Below are positions 54,291 through 64,000 of a stretch of 64,000 nt of DNA, piece by piece. Position 1 is the stretch's first letter. Each line of letters opens with the position of its first letter. The stretch is taken from assembly GCF_003589595.1 (NCBI RefSeq), contig NW_020653856.1, positions 710,653 through 774,652 on the forward strand, in the 5' to 3' direction. Position numbers and translations under genes: made by a program. The notes under the pieces were generated by a model. The model did no database searches and was not told where the DNA came from. It saw nothing but the letters and a program-made list of their open reading frames with translations. This DNA comes from Hyposmocoma kahamanoa (Eukaryota > Arthropoda > Insecta > Lepidoptera > Cosmopterigidae).

Positions 54291-54936
54291 CGTCAATGTA
54301 GAAAGTAACTGTCGTCCCGCTAAAACATAGTACAACAGTATTCAATGGCAAACCTCCTACAGGGAACACTACTGGGGCCTAATCCGCCATCCTGGTCTAA
54401 ATACTCATAACTGCAAGGCGAGTCTAAAATACGCACGATAATGATAACGGATTTCTCAGTGTCCCGTCTTCGTGATTCCCAAAAACATTACAGAGTAACT
54501 TGTCCTAAAAACTAAATAATAAGCAAAGTTTTCCCTCTGATCGAACATCCGCACAAGTGAAACGTCTTTGTCTCAAAGAAATAACGAGAGGATGTACTTT
54601 GCACTGATGACGGTACGTACCACTGGGCGAGTCGTTTGTGCGCGTATCGACGTCACAAAGACTTTAAGATGCATTTGTTAATGGAGGTTTGTTGACTGCT
54701 AGCAACAGTATAGAATTTTAATAAGTTTCAGGGAAAAGAAAATATGCACCTGCCGTTGAATGAAGCTTAGTGAGCAGCTTTCTTGGCATTCACTCAACTA
54801 GCAAAAAAAAACTAGCACAATCTACGAACGAAATTACTCGGTGGTTCCTGTACCGGTGTGCATGAAGTATGAAACTAGTATAACCCCCATAGACCCAACA
54901 AACTATGTGTACATTAAATTGACTACTACTTAAATA
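54291..54936. other. stretch without recognised feature
   Basis: No coding or repeat signal. Confidence 0.5.
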
Positions 54937-54990
54937 CGAGGGCGGTTTGATAATACGTGACTTTATGGTTAAATAAAAACTTTTTGCGCA
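54937..54990 (+). mobile_element. mariner-type left end fragment
   Basis: TACGAGGGCGGTTTGATAAT ACGTGACTTTATGG corresponds, with about six differences, to the inverse of the end at 49.07 kb. The element is lost after about 50-130 bp, where the PLE begins. Confidence 0.6.
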
Positions 54991-55083
54991 ATTTATTGTT
55001 ATTTCGTAATTTAGAACTTCTTAGTAAGCAACTGACGTTACTTTTAAAAAAAGCGCGAAAATAAACAAATAAAAAATAAAAAT

Positions 55084-55543
55084 ATCGAGTTCTTAGGTTT
55101 TCGCGATTGTTACACATGGGAAATGAAACTATTTTTCCAGATTTAAATCGCGTATATTTGTTTTTTCAAACAAACCGACGTTTAGGGTCCTTTACAGGTC
55201 CCATGGTCACGGTTGACTGAGGTGGTACAGTCTTCAACCAGTTATGTCTAATATTGATGCAAACCACCTTATTTTTTCACTATAGTGAAATTAAAAAATA
55301 AGTTTATAAAAAATAAGGTAAGGAAGTTAAATTCGTAAAAATATCGAGTTCTTAGGTTTTCGCGATTGTTACACATAGGAAATGAAACTATTTTTCCGGA
55401 TTTAAATCGCGTATATTTGTTTTTTCAAACAAACCGACGTTTCGTCAACCGTGACCATGGGACCTGTAAAGGGCCCGAAACGTCGGTTTGTTTGAAAAAA
55501 CAAATATACGCGATTTAAATCTGGAAAAATAGTTTCATTTCCT
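55084..55543. mobile_element. PLE insertion made of inverted end pieces, 460 bp, 12-bp TSD
   Basis: AAAAATAAAAAT flanks both sides (55072-55083, 55544-55555). Two tandem modules each start ATCGAGTTCTTAGGTTTTCG. The first carries the reversed terminal region with its hairpin (55185-55202) and TCTAATATTGATGC. The second runs ...CCGACGTTTCG and turns into the forward TCAACCGTGACC, hairpin 55459-55476 and GAAACGTCGG, ending TAGTTTCATTTCC. No coding part remains. The ends are the same as those of the 36.7-kb insertion. Confidence 0.82.
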
Positions 55544-55565
55544 AAAAATAAAAATCTTAGGTGAG

Positions 55566-55872
55566 GTCTAGTGTGTTGACTTCCATAAAAAGAACGAGCA
55601 AGAAGGATTGTTCTTTTCAAATAAACTTAAATGCTATGGAATAATAACACTTTGAACTAACTTTGTGTGGAATTAAGAATCATGTCGTCTTTACATATAT
55701 CGTTATCTAACACGTAGTCTTAAATTTTGTAATATGACTTTAAAATACATTATAACACATTAAAATATTTTTAATGTAGGTTTTAAACTTAAGAGAACCT
55801 AACCGGTACACAGAATAAACCGTTCGTTTTTGCAAAACATATTATGGTTTGTACGGCTGTCGCTTTACCCCG
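55566..55872 (-). mobile_element. fourth copy of the 12-kb non-LTR family, decayed
   Basis: TGTTGACTTCCATAAAAAG, TTAAATGCTATGGAATAAT, TAACACGTAGTCTTAAATTT and ACCCCGCATGAGAACAT. A large block between TAAACTTAAGAG and CCTAACCGGTACACAG is deleted (the PRFRLTKVN coding region). Confidence 0.8.
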
Positions 55873-55999
55873 CATGAGAACATACACACACACCACAGTT
55901 TAACAATAAAATTGTTACTAAATAAGTTATAAGAACCGCTTAGAGGTACATAGTCTTTACGAAATATATGAAAAAGATTTGTTTAAAATAGAAAATAAA

Positions 56000-56402
56000 A
56001 ATCATCGTCTACCCATTACGTCTCACAACTGGACAGGGGAAAACGGTTTCTATGGAAAAGGCTTAGGCTACAGTCGGCCACGCTGGCCAAATTCAGGTTG
56101 AGCATTTCACGTTTTCCAGGGGTTGTGAACCTTCGACATGTGGTAACACTAGATTGCAATCAGGGTAACTCTTTCTTATTTAAAAATACTTTTCTCTGTA
56201 CTGTGTGTGCTTCGAGTATATTAAATAGGAACAAACAACTTAGCTATTATTTAAAAACTTCAAGTAACGCCCACGGTAAGACTCCTAAAACTGTTAACTA
56301 CTATATAATTCACAAAGCCGCCTTACGAATTTGAACCGTTCGGCTTCTGAATTTTGACGCAAGCGTTTTTCCGTTGGCCTACTACCTAGCGGTGGCAGTT
56401 GC
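56000..56402 (-). mobile_element. SINE-F-like composite, degenerate
   Basis: The left part is ATCGTCTACCCATTACGTCT to GGCTACAGTCGGCCACGCTG, as at 24.6 kb. The right part on the minus strand has CTAGGTAGTAGGCCAACGG and GAACGGTTCAAATTCG as A- and B-box-like signals. The 200 bp between them is unlike the other copies and may contain an insertion. Confidence 0.5.
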
Positions 56403-56623
56403 TAGTTTGCGCAATGCACAATGGTGACCGAGCAACAGCTCCAATACCTATCCGTACAATAGGGAGGGTGATGTATAGGTGTACCCGGGGGCGCTCACCC
56501 AAGCCACTAACATTTTGAGCACCTGACGAAATCTGTTTCAACTGGCTGACTGAGTTCAGTACCTGAGTAATAAGGTGCAGTCTTCCTTGCACAAGTAATA
56601 GAACCCTACCTGTATAACCGTTT

Positions 56624-56811
56624 AGGTGAAATTACACGCACATGGGACTTGTCAACTTATGTCTCAGAGTGACGGGCGCAGTGAAAGTGGCCCTCAGATT
56701 TTTGCGACTTAAAGCTTTGAGTGGCACTGCAACTGCTATGGACAGGCATGTCTCTTACCACCAGCCGCAAGTCTTGTTTGTTCCGTCACTTGGCATAATA
56801 AAAAAAACCAA
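56624..56811 (+). repeat. family A 3' two-thirds
   Basis: TAGGTGAAATTACACGCACA to TCACTTGGCATAATAAAAAA. The 74-codon frame is not a gene. Confidence 0.85.
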
Positions 56812-57622
56812 CAGTTTGGGTAGGAGGGGCACTATATTCAAAACTAAATATATTGAAAGTACCTAAATATACAGCAAAACTTTAAAATAAACTATAAAAT
56901 TACAGTATTTACTTTTTACAAAAAAACCGTCAAAAGAAGTGACAGTTTCAATCAACTCATGAAAATTCATGTCAACTTCGTCTGAGTTAATGTCGTTGAA
57001 AGTTACCATCACAGACCACTTAGTTACCACGCTGGGGTTTATACTTGATGATTGTTGATAAAAAATACATACTTAGTTATGTAAATTGAAACTTTGCTAT
57101 ACGAGTATATTAAGAAATTAAGAAAAACATAAATATCTGTAAAATAAATAAGAATAATTAGTATATTGTTTATTAAAGACGGTAAATAAGAAGTTAATAA
57201 CGAGGGTCTATTAGAAGCCAGAAGCCAAAGGCTGAGGGTTTTAAAGTCTTGAGTTTTGTATTTTTTGCCGTCCGTGATACATACTTTTTATACAGAAAAT
57301 AATTAAAATCAATTAAAAGAAATTCTTAATAATAAGTGTTTATGGAGTTCTTGGCTGAATTGTAGGTAATTAAATTTCTTTTTAGATAACATTTTAAGCG
57401 AATGTTTTAATTTTGAACTTAAGTATCTTCCTTGTTTGAACTTGAACCTGACTCATGCAAGTATGTCGTGCTACAATTCAAAAAACAAGCTCCTTACCGA
57501 CCATGGCTGTAATGGAAAGAAAAAAGGCCGAGGCACCAAGTAATCATCCTATTTACGAGCAAGTATGATGAAAAGAATATTCTTATATTTTTATAATGTA
57601 AATAAGCAATGGTACTTAAATG
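56812..57622. other. stretch without recognised feature
   Basis: AT-rich; no open frame over 60 codons beyond the repeat. Confidence 0.5.
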
Positions 57623-57669
57623 GCCTTACCCTTGATGTACCATAATATGTACATCTAGGGTGAGGCCAA
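57623..57669. repeat. 20-bp arm hairpin with 6-nt loop
   Basis: GGCCTTACCCTTGATGTACC and TGTACATCTAGGGTGAGGCC pair with three mismatches around ATAATA. The size resembles a small-RNA hairpin, but this is geometry only. Confidence 0.7.
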
Positions 57670-57812
57670 GGCCATAACTGCAAAATGATAACCTTTTTTT
57701 TCAGGAGAAAGGTTTCAAGATTATACGAACGAAATGTCGGTTAGTTTTTTACGCTTTTTAGGCTCATAAAATTTCACACACATTAGTTGATCGTATAATT
57801 GTATCGTCACTC

Positions 57813-58014
57813 GATATCTTCAATGCACTACGCCAACTTTTGGACTGGTTCTGTTTTTATTTTGTTTTTGTTTCTTTATTTTTTTCACAAAATTTTTCTC
57901 GATTTTTTTTTATTTTCACTAAATTTGATGAGCAAAATATAAGTATTGGCTGTTTACAAAAATAACAGAAAATGACCAAAAAATAAAGTCGGCGTAGTGT
58001 TCATTGAAGGTATC
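57813..58014. repeat. inverted-repeat element (MITE-like)
   Basis: GATATCTTCAATG-CACTACGCC at the left is mirrored by GGCGTAGTG-TTCATTGAAG GTATC at the right, with looser pairing beyond (ACTTTTGG/CCAAAAAATAAAGT). The centre is T-rich. The target duplication is unclear. Confidence 0.6.
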
Positions 58015-58871
58015 AGCATATAGTTCTATTATATACTATGTATTAATAACCATCCATTAATTATTATTATAAAAAAAAATTAAAAGTGGAGTTCAATTTT
58101 TAACCTGCGTATATTTCTAAATATTTAATAGACATGTCGCTAAAGGGGAAGGGAAAGAATTGTGACGAAACCTACGCTTTGAAAAAAGGTAACCCTTTGG
58201 AAATTTGAGGAATTCGCAATCCGCATTGGCCTAACATGGCGGATTAAAGCCTTAAAAAAGACCCAAGACAAGAAATAAGAAGTTTCCAGCAAAGTTATCT
58301 TGATAAAAGTAAGTCGTTTCATACTATCTCTTGTGTTTCGTGTCGATACGGGAAAATTAAAAGGTTTCAAGAAACACATTTCCGTCGTGCGTATCTCACG
58401 GCTTCGGGGAAAGCGTTTCCCTGTACCCTGAATAATTGATGGCACTCTTCTCTTCATATGCGGAGTTTCGAAGGAACGAAACCATGTATTACTTAGTTCA
58501 AATATGAGTTGTAGGAATTTTGTTGAGTACAAAAGAATGTGGTTACATGTTAGGTTAAAACTCGAATTTGATTACGAGGCGTATGCATTAGGCAGTTCCC
58601 ACATTTATCGACGGAAAATAGCTTTAAGCCGGTCTGAAAAACTTCTACATACGGCCAAATAAAGTAAGATGATTGTCTTTTAAAACACACCGACACACTC
58701 TTTTTACTTTACTTTCTTGTTACTAATTATTAAGTTTTAATTGTTGAACATTCTACAAACATGTCCATATTAAATAACATGGATTATATCTCAGTAACAC
58801 TGGCATGCTACTGGTACTTAAATCTAACTTTTTATTGTGTACATTTTATGCTTTGTAACGTTCAATTGTTT
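58015..58871. other. stretch with one weak RTE-like trace
   Basis: CGCATTGGCCTAACATGGCG at 58220-58239 resembles the CGCATTGGCCAGCGTGG words of RTE tails, but the surroundings do not extend it. The 130-codon minus frame (58140-58532) spans this trace and has no domain, so I do not call a gene. Confidence 0.4.
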
Positions 58872-59226
58872 TGAGTAGCAGTAGAGCGCCTTGTGAAAGA
58901 ATTCGTCCAGGGAAGTACTGCCACCTTACCTATTTCTGCCGCCAAGTTTCTACTTCTTCACACTTCACATTTCTAAGTGAACATTACTGCGTTCCAGTTT
59001 CGAAGGGTCTTTACCCTTGCACTTTCAATTTCACCAGCACCCTTGTACTCGTGAAATTACAGGCACATGGGACTTGTCAACTTATGTCTCAGGGTGTCAG
59101 AGGCAGTGGCATTGCCCCTCAGATCTTTGTGATTAAAGCTCTGAGTGGCACTGCAATTGTTAGGGACAGGTGTGTCGGTTACCACCAGGCCCACAACTTC
59201 TTCATTCCGTCACTTAGTATTGTAGG
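58872..59226 (+). repeat. family A copy, long form with small inserts
   Basis: GAGTAGCAGTAGAGCGCCTT to CACTTAGTATTGTAGGAAT. Two extra blocks occur, about 35 bp at 58950-58982 and about 40 bp at 59009-59047. The second contains a reversed CACCAGCACCCTTG, a piece of family A in the opposite direction. Confidence 0.85.
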
Positions 59227-59468
59227 AATAAATTTATTTAATATTATTTTGAAAAAGCTAAGTTTTGTTGTAAAGTTTTTGTTGTCCGCCTTAAGCTCAT
59301 TCTGCGTTACTAAATGTGGTGACTCCCTTGGAAAATAGGCAGTATACGACGAACGTCTTATGTGGGATCGCGCCATGAATACAAATACATTGCGTTTATA
59401 AAAATATTCATTGAAACAATATGCTACGCAAATAAGTGTCATTCTTCGTGAATGTTGAATCATTTTTT

Positions 59469-59861
59469 AACCGAGTTCAAAAAAGGAGGAGGTCCTCAAT
59501 TCGACTGTATGTCCTTTTTTTTTCTTTTTTTTTTGTATTTATGTTACACGATAACTCCGGTATTTGTGAACCGATTTTCATGATTCTTTTTTCGTTGGAA
59601 AGGGCGTACTTCCATAGTGGTCCCATTTCATTTTGAAGAAAATCATTCACCTCGAAGGGTGGCTGTTCACGCATGAAGATTCATTTTTATAAATAGCGCC
59701 TAACTTTAATTTAGGAGCAAATACTTTAATGGTTGATTTTGCTATTTCTCCAATTCAAGGCGTTTTTCTCTCAATATAAAGTCCTGTATCCAGCGAACTA
59801 GGGGATATTTCAATAAAACTTAACAAATAGACGTAATTCCATGTACTTTTGAGGTCGGTTT
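59469..59861 (+). repeat. family K copy, full length
   Basis: AACCGAGTTCAAAAAAGGAG to GAGGTCGGTTTTTTCAGTAC, followed by CAGTACTCCGTACTGAG hairpin text. It lacks the middle CCGGTTTCGCGC block. Confidence 0.8.
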
Positions 59862-59984
59862 TTTCAGTACTCCGTACTGAGATTATTTTAGTTTAGTTGT
59901 CTAGAAAACGCAATAATATTGCGTTACGTTATTGATTTTTATTGTGTAAAATCAAATAGCTCGAAAGATAAATAACTTCGTCCT

Positions 59985-60812
59985 GGGAATTACTACCACC
60001 GTATCTAGTCTATTTCTCTCCTCAAGCAGTAATTATTTATTTATTTTTACATTTTAGGAAAATTCACGGTCTAATTATACAATTATAGTTCTTCTTAAAT
60101 ATGAGTAATCAAATATCATTTACTAATTTCCACTTTTAGCAAACAACATAAATATATGAGCATTACTGCGTTCAGATTTTGAAGGGTAAAGGTACTGGTG
60201 AAACTGTAGAAACGTGGAATTTCTCAATATTACGTCTCTGAATTAGTTTTGTAAAGAAACTCGAGCCCAGGACTCTCAGGAATAAATATTAACTCGACAT
60301 ATTTTGCACGACTCGGTGGCCTAAAACATTAAAGAGTCCTAGTCGAGTCGAGCGCGATTCCTCGGAGTACGAACTCGAGTCTAAAAAGAACTTGAATTCG
60401 AAAACTCGACTCGAGCGACACTATAAGTTTCGAGTTCGACAACCAGGCAAGCAAACTTTACTAAACAACTACTATTGCCTACGAATTAAATAAAAACCAA
60501 AAACCTAATATGGTGATTTATAAAAGAAAGCAGATATTAATACTATACTACAGTAATTATACAACAGTTTAACACACCACATCACAACACCGCTCAGAAG
60601 GTACTTACCAGACTCGAGCTCGGCTCATTACATAAACAGACTCGAGCACTAAAGTCGAACTCGAGTCTATTTGAAAACTTGATGGGGTCGTAATACATTG
60701 AGCCTCACTCTGGTTTTATGGAGTCTCCCGGAATCGAGTTTATTACAATACTACTCTGAATGGCACAGCAACTGTTATGGGTAAGCGTGTCGCTTATAAT
60801 CAGGAAAAAAAG
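59985..60812 (+). repeat. family A copy broken by two insertions
   Basis: The pieces are 59985-60032 (TCGTCCTGGGAATTACTACC), 60157-60243 (GAGCATTACTGCGTTCAG to TACGTCTCTGAAT) and 60754-60812 (CTCTGAATGGCACAGC to GCTTATAATCAGG). The first insert is about 124 bp of AT-rich text; the second is the MITE at 60244. Confidence 0.8.
60244..60753. mobile_element. hAT-like MITE rich in CTCGAG, 510 bp
   Basis: CTCTGAAT flanks both ends (60236-60243, 60754-60761). The left end TAGTTTTGTAAAGAAACTCGA matches the inverted right end TAGTATTGTAATAAACTCGA. Six CTCGAG words lie at 60260, 60374, 60410, 60613, 60641 and 60660. The 8-bp duplication and TAG..CTA ends fit the hAT superfamily. No transposase. Confidence 0.78.
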
Positions 60813-60834
60813 TGTTATAATAATAATAATAATA

Positions 60835-60980
60835 ACGCACACACTCAACATAGCCCCGCACTAGGGAAACCCTGTGTCGCGGGTGCCATGGACACACACA
60901 TAGACAACCACAAATTACACCCAAACTCACGAGAGAAATAATTGTAGGCCATATAACTATTTCTCCCGGCCCGGGAATCG
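60835..60980 (-). mobile_element. SINE-B copy, 5'-truncated in the B-box
   Basis: ACGCACACACTCAACATAGC to CCCGGCCCGGGAATCG. The head is missing beyond the B-box, so the internal promoter is incomplete. It follows an (ATA)n tail and sits beside the family A end. Confidence 0.85.
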
Positions 60981-61066
60981 AAAAATGTTATGGCTTTTTA
61001 ATGCGCAACAGCGTAAATTACTTTACACGTTCACATCAAAGGGTTGCATTACTGAAGGAAGATATT

Positions 61067-61140
61067 GTAATACTGTGGATCTGACTGCACCCGAACCAGC
61101 GTCTTTTGCCTAATCGTGGCTATCGCCCTTACCAACTGAT
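61067..61140 (-). mobile_element. tRNA-like SINE head, degenerate
   Basis: On the minus strand: CAGTTGGTAAGGGCGATAGC (A-box-like) and GCTGGTTCGGGTGCAGTC (B-box-like), about 30 bp apart. Confidence 0.5.
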
Positions 61141-61494
61141 GTTTGAGCGTAGTCAAATAGAAGGAGTTTTTCTTTGTGTTTGTTTGATCTTGTATATAAC
61201 TGTGACTTAAATAAATAATTTCATTTCATTATAAACCAACATATTTATGACATAAGTTTGTGATTAATTACTCCCACTTCAATGACTTCGCAAAGTCTTA
61301 AAACAAATTAAAAGGCCGATGTATTCGAGACAGCGTTTTCCTGTCTCGTTAATATTTGATGCCACCGACTGTTCCCATCAACGTCGTTCTATTTCAATTC
61401 TGAAACCCACCTAATTGATTTCTGCTATATCTGTAAACTTTCATAATTGAATTTATCGAATGATAACAAGCCAAGCTGTGATAACTTTTATCCA

Positions 61495-61566
61495 CTGGGC
61501 AGTGGACAAAGGATGTCTTGCAATTGATAAGTTGACGGTTCAAATGTCTGTGAGGACACGGACCAC
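61495..61566 (+). mobile_element. SINE-F head, partial
   Basis: TGGGCAGTGGACAAAGGATG, GCAATTGATAAGTTGACGG and TTCAAATGTCTGTGAGG. Family K starts a few bases later. Confidence 0.5.
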
Positions 61567-61572
61567 TTTTTT

Positions 61573-61847
61573 AACCGACTTCAAAAAATGAGGAGTTTAC
61601 AATTCGGCTGTTCTTTTTATGTACCTATGTATCTCGATTACTTCGGCATTTTTGAACCGATTTTGATATTTCTTATTTTGTTGGAAAGAGGAATACCTCA
61701 ATATTGGCCCCATTTAAATTTGTAGAAAATATTCCACCACTAAGGGTGGCAAACTAGAGACCGAATCCGGTTTCGCACAATTTCTGGTAACCGATTTCAA
61801 TAAATCTTGCTAAATAGATGTACTTCCACGAATATTCGAGGTCGGTT
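61573..61847 (+). repeat. family K copy, full length without terminal hairpin
   Basis: AACCGACTTCAAAAAATGAG at the left and CGAGGTCGGTT at the right, 10-bp inverted ends. Both conserved interior blocks are present. The AGTACTCCGTACTGAG extension of other copies is absent here. Confidence 0.8.
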
Positions 61848-61880
61848 TTTTTTATAAAAAGTTACAATTGCATACATTTG

Positions 61881-62052
61881 ATGACCTCCGTAGTCGAGTG
61901 ACTAGCACGCCAGTTTTAATGGTGTCGCCATCTTTGAGGTCCCGGATGCGATTCCCGGCCGGATCAATGTAGAAAAACTATATTTTCTATAGTGTCTCGT
62001 GTCTGGATGTTTGTGTTACCGTCGTTGTTCCGGAATTCCATAACACAAGTAT
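61881..62052 (+). mobile_element. SINE-C copy
   Basis: GACCTCCGTAGTCGAGTGAC (A-box), TGCGATTCCCGGCCGG (B-box side), and GTTACCGTCGTTGTTCCGG in the body. It ends at CATAACACAAGTATAAG. Confidence 0.8.
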
Positions 62053-62329
62053 AAGAATAATCATTGAAACAATATTACCCATATTACATATTAACTGCAA
62101 CTCCTTAAACCCGTAAAATACACATCCTTTCAAGAACGTAACGTTCCGTCCGTTAATTCACTTACATCTTTTATTGTTTCTTTTTAACAATATTTGTGGA
62201 AGTTTTAGCATTAGCTCTCACTAGCACTGAAGAAAAACATCGTTCAAAGAAAATTCACAATCTTTGAACCATAGAAATACCTGTGCCCTACAGCTGAACG
62301 CATAATGGCTTGATGACGAAACAATTTTT

Positions 62330-62600
62330 GTAGTAGCAGTAGAGCTAGCACCTTGTGAAAGAGTTCGTCCAGGGAATTCCTGCCACCAAGCAGAAATGTC
62401 AGCATTACTGTGTTCCGGTTTTGAAGGGTGCTGGTGAAATTACAGGCACACGGGACTTGTCTCAGGGCGCAGTGGAAGTGCCCCTAAGATCTTTACGAGT
62501 GCCTCTGAGTGGCACTGCAACTATTATGGACAGGCGTGTAGCTTACCATAGGCGCACGATGTGTTCGTCCCGTCACGTCATATTATATTTAAAAAAATAA
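62330..62600 (+). repeat. family A copy, near full length
   Basis: GTAGTAGCAGTAGAGCTAGC to TCACGTCATATTATATTT and an A run. Missing: CTTACCTATTTCTGCCG and AACTTATG. Confidence 0.85.
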
Positions 62601-62667
62601 TAATTTAGTTGCAGAGAAGTACAGCATATTCTACCTTTCGTCGGCATCAAGAATAACATTACATATT

Positions 62668-62695
62668 CATTCTGATGGTAATCACCATCAGAATG
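62668..62695. repeat. perfect 12-bp hairpin
   Basis: CATTCTGATGGT, loop AATC, ACCATCAGAATG. No T-run follows and no gene ends here, so it is not called a terminator. Confidence 0.8.
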
Positions 62696-62989
62696 TTTCT
62701 ATTTCTATCTTTGTCTCGCTTTGCATTCTTCCAGGCGCGAGAAATAAATCACAACGCGAATGCAATTGGGGCTAATTTCGGTTTTTCGTCGAGATTTATC
62801 GCTCAGGCGTGCCCCGCGATGTTTCCAGTCCTCATTGGTTTGCTGAGGGATAATTTGACAGAATATTAATATTACTTTCGTTGCAAGAAGGTTGAGTGCT
62901 TTCATTCTTAATGTTATTGACAAATGCTTAATAAATACGTATTACATTGTAAGCTCAGTGACATTTTTTTCCAAAAAATCACTATACGA

Positions 62990-63243
62990 GGAGGAGGTAA
63001 GCGACACGTCTATCCGTAACAGTTGCCGTGCCACTCAGAGGCACTCGTAACGATCTTAGGGGCATTGCCATTGCGCCCATGACATAAGTTGACAAGTCGC
63101 ATGTGCCTGCAATTTCATCAGCACCCTTCCCCTTCCAAACCGGAACGCAGTAATGTTCGCAATACTGCTTGACGGCAGAAATAGATGAGATGACAGTACT
63201 TCACTGGACGAATTCTTTCACAGGAAAATCTCCTGCTACTAAA
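62990..63243 (-). repeat. family A copy, near full length
   Basis: GAGGAGGTAAGCGACACG to AAATCTCCTGCTACTAAAT. The A-rich end is replaced by ACTATACGAG. Confidence 0.8.
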
Positions 63244-63826
63244 TATACACGTAATTATGATTGCTAACAAACGACATGATTAATCAATGACAGAAAATAA
63301 GTGACAGTTGATAGGGTGCTGCAACAGCAAAAGTAGCAAGTAAGTATCAGGAAACTGTGTGCTCTATAAGTCACTCGTCCCTGTCGGATATATCATTAGA
63401 TCCGGAACTATGGCATCCGTGAGTATTTCCTCTGTCCCATACAAAAAATATTGCTATAGCAGTGAATTTACCTGGTCGATAACAATCTACAACTTTTCTT
63501 TAGAAATGACTCGTACTCAGCAGTGAACTATATAAGCATACAGGGTTACTTTTTAAATATTAACAGCCTCACAGGACTGTTTAATGTTTCATCAGATTTT
63601 ACTTTCATATAAAAATAAATAAATTGAAATAGACCACTCTAAACGGTAATAACTCTGTGCAGGACGGGGATGGGGGACGCTTGCACGTTTGAACTTTACC
63701 AAATATAGATCTAAAAAGTGTCAGAGGGTACAACAAAAATTTAACAGTTTATGTTTCGTAAAATTATTATGTTTTGTCAAAAAGGTCATGGAATGAAAAT
63801 TGTTGTTTATAGAAATATATCATTTT
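63244..63826. other. stretch without recognised feature
   Basis: AT-rich; no signal. Confidence 0.5.
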
Positions 63827-64000
63827 ATTAGCAGTAGAGCTCCTTGTGGAAGAGTTCGTCCAGGGAAGTACTGCTATATTACCTATTTCTACCACCAAGC
63901 AGTAATGTGAGTATTACTACGTTCCGGTTTTGAAGTGTAATGGTACTGGTGGAATTACAGGCACATGAGACTTGTCAACTTATGTCGCAGTGTGACAGGC
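63827..64000 (+). repeat. family A copy running off the window
   Basis: TATTAGCAGTAGAGCTCCTT to TCGCAGTGTGACAGGC, still continuing at the last base. It is well conserved and shows the 5' boundary clearly. Confidence 0.85.

Noticed and set aside
58140..58532. 130-codon minus-strand open frame
   Set aside because: No domain, no repeat-free conservation evidence, and a weak RTE-tail word inside it; composition does not stand out as coding.
1..64000. CRISPR arrays, operons, bacterial terminators
   Set aside because: Repeats are dispersed, not regularly spaced direct repeats, and everything points to an animal nuclear genome.

Overview
The window looks like a piece of an insect nuclear genome, most likely a moth or butterfly. 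It is AT-rich and has no operon structure. It is crowded with transposon classes typical of lepidopteran DNA: CR1/Jockey-type and RTE-type non-LTR elements, several tRNA-derived SINEs, mariner, hAT-like and PIF/Harbinger-like DNA elements, and a Penelope-like element (PLE). The order is inferred from repeat content, not from a host gene. I could not support any host protein-coding gene or functional tRNA gene. The only long open frame is a retrotransposon ORF, so the window is probably intergenic or a large intron.

Family names used below are local to this annotation. Family A is a repeat of about 260-290 bp that begins near TAGCAGTAGAG and ends in an A-rich tail; I count about 28 full or partial copies. 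SINE-B has a tRNA-Gly(GCC)-like head. SINE-C (head CGTAGTCGAGTGGC), SINE-D (head GTTCCGTGGCTTAGTTGG), SINE-E (head CTCGGTGGCYYAACGG) and SINE-F (tRNA-like head with an RTE-like 3' tail) carry recognisable Pol III A/B-box-like signals. Family K is the AACCGACTTC...GAGGTCGGTT repeat. The PLE family carries inverted terminal LTR-like pieces and a conserved GGGCCCGAAACGTCGG stretch.

Layout: 0-9 kb is AT-rich DNA with a decayed RT element on the minus strand (4.9-6.6 kb), an RTE C-terminus (1.9 kb) and the last part of another non-LTR ORF (8.1 kb). 9-17 kb holds SINEs and a well-preserved 5'-truncated non-LTR copy with a (TTTGAC)n tail (12.0-13.0 kb). 17.8-20.8 kb is a nearly full-length non-LTR element with a 930-codon open frame and poly-A. 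21-34 kb is a mosaic of SINEs, family A, family K and MITEs, among them a 671-bp TTA-flanked element and a nested palindrome. 34.1-35.9 kb is a second copy of the 12-kb non-LTR family, broken by a 400-N gap. 36.7-37.4 kb is a PLE insertion with a clear 13-bp target duplication. 38-54 kb is mostly featureless AT-rich DNA with scattered repeats, an RNase H remnant (46.7 kb) and a mariner remnant (48.8 kb). 55-64 kb contains a second PLE insertion, a 510-bp hAT-like MITE rich in CTCGAG, and many family A copies.

The elements nest in a readable order: a MITE inside SINE-B, SINE-C inside an RT remnant, a PLE at the edge of SINE-B, a hAT-like MITE inside family A, and a long non-LTR element next to PLE sequence. 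The most interesting signals are the PLE copies with inverted ends and a hammerhead-like hairpin, the two almost identical 8-bp-TSD MITEs, the CTCGAG MITE, and the assembly gap flanked by a 14-bp duplication. Unlisted stretches between entries are AT-rich DNA in which I see nothing.
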